In this document: positions 62,297 through 64,000 of the stretch, piece by piece
Layout of the letters: the number at the start of each line of letters is the position of its first letter
Position numbering within the stretch: the stretch's first letter is position 1
From: Pseudomonas brassicacearum
GTDB taxonomy: Bacteria; Pseudomonadota; Gammaproteobacteria; Pseudomonadales; Pseudomonadaceae
Direction of reading: 5' to 3'
Length of the DNA: 64,000 nt
Assembly (NCBI RefSeq): GCF_009601685.2
Contig: NZ_CP045701.2
Coordinates: 1,736,001-1,800,000, forward strand
Program-made: the position numbers and the translations under genes
The notes under the pieces: generated by a model
Seen by the model: the letters and a program-made list of their open reading frames with translations, nothing else
Told to the model about the DNA's origin: nothing
The model's database searches: none

Positions 62297-63433
62297 ATGG
62301 CCGAGAGCGAGAGTGGTCAGGACAAGACAGAAGACCCCACGGAAAAGCGCAAGCGCGAGTCCCGGGAGAAGGGTGAGATTGCCCGATCCAAGGAGCTCAA
62401 CACGCTTGCGGTGATGCTGGCCGGGGCGGGCGGGTTGCTGATTTATGGTGGCGGGTTGGCCCTGGACCTGCTGGAAATCATGCGCCTGAACTTCTCCCTG
62501 CCCCGTGAGGTGCTGCTCAGTCCGGGCGCGATGGGTCTGTATTTGCTGCATTCAGGCAAAATCGCGATTCTGGCGGTACAGCCGGTGCTGATTTTCCTCC
62601 TGCTGGCAGCCATCATTGGCCCTATTTCTTTGGGGGGCTGGTTGTTCGCCGGGAAGAGCCTGGCGCCGAAATTCAGCCGGATGAACCCGGCCAACGGCCT
62701 TAAGCGGATGTTCTCCACGAATGCCTTGATGGAGTTGCTCAAGGCTCTTGGGAAATTCTTCCTGATTCTCTTCGTCGCGTTAACGGTTTTACAAGCCGAC
62801 ATCGACGACCTGCTGCGCATCGCCCATGAGCCCCTCGAGCAAGCCATTATCCATAGCGTGCAAGTGGTCGGCTGGAGCTCGTTGTGGATGGCTTGTGGGC
62901 TGATCCTGATCGCCGCCATCGACGTGCCGATCCAGCTGTATCAGAGCAAGCAGAAGCTGATGATGACCAAGCAGGAAATACGTGACGAGTACAAGGACCA
63001 GGAGGGCAAGCCGGAGGTCAAGCAGCGGATCCGCCAGTTGCAGCGCGAGATGTCCCAGCGGCGGATGATGGCAGCGATCCCAGACGCCGATGTGGTCATC
63101 ACCAACCCGACCCACTATGCCGTGGCGCTCAAGTACGACCCCGAGAAAGGCAACGCACCCGTGTTGCTGGCCAAGGGCAGTGACTTCCTGGCGCTGAAGA
63201 TCCGTGAGATCGCCGTGGCCAATGAAGTGATGCTGCTCGAATCCCCGGCCCTGGCGCGGTCGATCTACTACTCCACTGAACTCGACCAGGAAATTCCCGG
63301 AGGCCTGTACCTGGCCGTGGCCCAGGTGCTGGCCTACGTCTACCAGATCCGCCAGCACCGCGCCGGCAAGGGCAAGCGCCCCGAGCCGCTCAAGGATCTG
63401 CCAATCCCGCCGGATTTGCGCCGCGATTCGTAG
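62297..63433 (+). CDS. flhB: Flagellar export switch protein FlhB
   Basis: Protein of 378 residues. N-terminal cytoplasmic block AESESGQDKTEDPTEKRKRESREKGEIARSKELN, four membrane segments (to about 210), then the cytoplasmic domain with the self-cleavage site NPTH (N270) in VVITNPTHYAVALKYDPEKGNAPVLLAKGSDFLALKIREIA. It switches export from hook to filament subunits when FliK signals. The TAG stop (63431-63433) is formed by the first bases of the following REP palindrome. Confidence 0.97.
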   Translation: MAESESGQDKTEDPTEKRKRESREKGEIARSKELNTLAVMLAGAGGLLIYGGGLALDLLEIMRLNFSLPREVLLSPGAMGLYLLHSGKIAILAVQPVLIFLLLAAIIGPISLGGWLFAGKSLAPKFSRMNPANGLKRMFSTNALMELLKALGKFFLILFVALTVLQADIDDLLRIAHEPLEQAIIHSVQVVGWSSLWMACGLILIAAIDVPIQLYQSKQKLMMTKQEIRDEYKDQEGKPEVKQRIRQLQREMSQRRMMAAIPDADVVITNPTHYAVALKYDPEKGNAPVLLAKGSDFLALKIREIAVANEVMLLESPALARSIYYSTELDQEIPGGLYLAVAQVLAYVYQIRQHRAGKGKRPEPLKDLPIPPDLRRDS

Positions 63434-63512
63434 GAACTGCCGAAGGCGGCGATCTCTTGATCTTGATATCTCGACTGCGAGGTGAAAGATCGCAGCCTTC
63501 GGCAGCTCCGAC
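63430..63512. repeat. REP-type palindrome (gtaggagctg class, diverged)
   Basis: Opens gtaggaactgccgaaggcggcgatct and closes aaagatcgcagccttcggcagctccgac; two changes from the consensus ends. It starts inside the last codons of flhB, supplies the stop codon, and ends 5 bp before the flhA promoter. Confidence 0.8.
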
Positions 63513-63517
63513 AAAAG

Positions 63518-63534
63518 TTGGAAGGCTTCTTGCA
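63518..63534 (+). promoter_or_regulatory. Sigma-54 promoter of flhA
   Basis: TTGGAAGGCTTCTTGCA: GG at 63520-63521 and GC at 63532-63533 with exactly 10 nt between; TTGCA -12 box. It is 61 bp upstream of flhA, a FleQ/RpoN class II operon (flhA-flhF-fleN-fliA) in P. aeruginosa. Confidence 0.87.
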
Positions 63535-63595
63535 ATACCCCGTCTGCGCCCCCTCCGGGCGTCAAAAGTTTGCTTCACAGGAACGGGGAATATTG

Positions 63596-64000
63596 GTGGA
63601 TCGCTCTCAGTTACTCAGCACCGCACGCAACAACGTAGCAGACCTCAGCCGGGGCAATCTGGGCGTGCCGCTGTTGCTGATGGTCATGCTCGCCATGATG
63701 ATGTTGCCGGTGCCGCCGTTCCTGCTGGACGTGTTCTTCACGTTCAACATCGCCCTGTCGATCGTCGTGCTGCTGGTGTGCGTATACGCCCTGCGGCCGC
63801 TGGACTTCGCGGTGTTCCCGACCATTCTGCTGGTGGCGACGCTCATGCGTCTGGCGCTGAACGTGGCGTCCACCCGGGTCGTGATGATCCACGGTCATGA
63901 TGGGCATGCGGCCGCTGGCAAGGTGATCCAGGCCTTCGGTGAGGTGGTGATCGGCGGTAACTACGTGGTTGGTATCGTGGTCTTCGCCATCTTGATGATC
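63596..64000 (+). CDS. flhA: Flagellar export gate protein FlhA (5' part)
   Basis: The first 135 codons are present and open to the window end; full FlhA is about 700 residues. Blocks seen: DRSQLLSTARNNVADLSRGN, membrane segments from about residue 22, LALNVASTRVVMIHGHDG and AAGKVIQAFGEVVIGGNYVVGIVVF, which are diagnostic. The start is a GTG at 63596 (TTG at 63593 is possible) with GGGGAA upstream. It forms the nonameric export-gate ring. Confidence 0.95.
   Translation, partial: MDRSQLLSTARNNVADLSRGNLGVPLLLMVMLAMMMLPVPPFLLDVFFTFNIALSIVVLLVCVYALRPLDFAVFPTILLVATLMRLALNVASTRVVMIHGHDGHAAAGKVIQAFGEVVIGGNYVVGIVVFAILMI

Overview
This window looks like a chromosomal segment of a Pseudomonas of the P. 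fluorescens group. The pointers are about 60% GC, a phhABC/phhR aromatic amino acid locus, a FleQ/FleSR-controlled flagellar system, an hptB-hsbR-hsbA insertion between fliJ and fliK, and REP-type palindromes of the families common in P. fluorescens (a 'gtaggagctg...cagctcctac' class and a 'gtgggagcgggcttgctcgcga' class). The species call is inference from content; no alignment was run.

Layout. (1) 1-6300: an 11-bp tandem repeat, an AraC regulator, an LpxH-like phosphoesterase, an HD hydrolase/Mpo1-like pair, a second AraC regulator overlapping trkH tail to tail, and a nitroreductase. (2) 6308-10729: the phenylalanine-to-tyrosine catabolic operon phhABC with divergent phhR; a perfect 9-bp inverted repeat fitting a TyrR/PhhR box lies between them. 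(3) 10949-19376: flgFGHIJKL (rod, L and P rings, muramidase, hook-filament junction). (4) 19471-39548: a flagellin glycosylation island. It has two giant multidomain glycosyltransferases, a CDP-deoxysugar module (rfbF, rfbG, 3,5-epimerase, reductase, C-methyltransferase), a CmcI-like protein, a complete pseudaminic acid pathway (pseB, pseC, pseF, a pseG-pseH fusion, pseI), a FabH-like ketoacyl-ACP synthase, a Maf-type (DUF115) putative nonulosonate transferase and an 89-residue protein of unknown function. (5) 39802-43442: fliC, flaG, fliD, fliS and a FliT-like gene. (6) 43612-47806: the regulators fleQ and fleSR. (7) 48022-64000: fliEFGHIJ, hsbA-hsbR-hptB, fliKLMNOPQR, flhB and the start of flhA, cut by the window end.

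Regulation is unusually legible. Sigma-54 (-24/-12) promoters with exact GG-N10-GC spacing precede flgF, fleS, fliE, fliK, fliL and flhA, with variants before fliD (GC to GT) and rfbF. A FliA (sigma-28) promoter with exact N15 spacing precedes fliC, and a close match precedes fliS. Together with fleQ and fleSR this matches the tiered flagellar cascade known in P. aeruginosa: FleQ/RpoN, then FleR/RpoN, then FliA.

The sugar genes probably build the glycans that the large transferases and the Maf-like protein place on FliC. The least explained part is the island: the CDP-sugar branch with a zinc-site-less C-methyltransferase, the CmcI-like protein, the KAS III enzyme and the 89-aa protein.
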